Assembly (NCBI GenBank): GCA_029062865.1
Contig: JAIDPG010000133.1
Location: forward strand, 1 to 5,738
Length of the DNA stretch: 5,738 nt
Source of the DNA: Oscillospiraceae bacterium
GTDB taxonomy: Bacteria > Bacillota > Clostridia > Oscillospirales > Ruminococcaceae
Direction: 5' to 3'
The notes below the pieces were generated by a model that worked only from the letters and a program-made list of their open reading frames with translations, did no database searches and was not told where the DNA came from. Positions 5,727 to 5,738 of the stretch are shown here, piece by piece. Numbering within the stretch: the stretch's first letter is position 1; each line of letters opens with the position of its first letter. Made by a program: the position numbers and the translations under genes.

Positions 5727-5738
5727 TATTACACCAAA

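Larger units (their letters stand above)
5624..5738 (-). promoter_or_regulatory. Upstream region of the operon, probably holding its promoter
   Basis: These 115 bases precede the first gene and have no convincing coding content. Two weak promoter readings are possible on the minus strand. One is a -10-like TAGAAT at 5694-5699 with no good -35 at normal spacing (the nearest, TTGCGC, is 20 bases away). The other is TTGCAA (5672-5677) with CATAAC (5647-5652) at 19-base spacing. Neither is strong. Four small palindromes crowd the region, and one overlaps the TAGAAT box, which would suit repressor or activator control. That this is the operon's control region is inferred from position. Whether transcription starts here or further right cannot be decided from this window. 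Confidence 0.4.

Noticed and set aside
5696..5738. CRISPR repeat, tRNA or insertion-sequence end in the right-hand leader
   Set aside because: There is no periodic repeat, cloverleaf-like pairing or transposase remnant; only short dyads are visible.

Overview
The window appears to come from a Gram-positive, low-to-moderate G+C bacterium of the Firmicutes, most likely a gut or rumen clostridium (Oscillospiraceae/Ruminococcus-like). This is inferred from strong AAGGAG-type ribosome binding sites before every gene, three short lipoprotein signal peptides, and Lys/Asp/Glu/Tyr/Asn-rich secreted proteins. No rRNA, tRNA or marker gene is present, so the placement is tentative.

All supported genes lie on the minus strand and read right to left as one tightly packed cluster. 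The order of transcription is: a 115-base upstream region with several small palindromes (5624-5738); lipoprotein A (4358-5623); lipoprotein B (3008-4345); a possible 36-codon small ORF bridging B and C (2898-3008); lipoprotein C (1664-2914); a six-helix ABC-2-like permease (822-1661); and a second six-helix permease (829 down to base 1), which starts at GTG and runs off the left edge. The junctions are 12 bases (A/B), 93 bases filled by the small ORF (B/C), 2 bases (C/permease 1) and an 8-base overlap (permease 1/permease 2). This strongly suggests a single operon with translational coupling.

B and C are clear full-length paralogues. A is a more distant member that shares their C-terminal half, including a W-K-x(4)-NPNDN-x(2)-Y-x(2)-YVN signature present in all three. 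None belongs to a family I can name with confidence. Their C-terminal halves look like two successive helix-then-strands units, reminiscent of PepSY/YcdB-like domains. The likely picture is a membrane machine in which three surface lipoproteins work with a heterodimeric ABC-2-type permease, for export, for sensing, or for self-protection against a peptide or antibiotic. No ATPase gene is in the window, and it would be expected just beyond an edge, most likely the left. No mobile element, CRISPR array, RNA gene or convincing terminator was found, and no gene-free stretch exceeds 300 bases.
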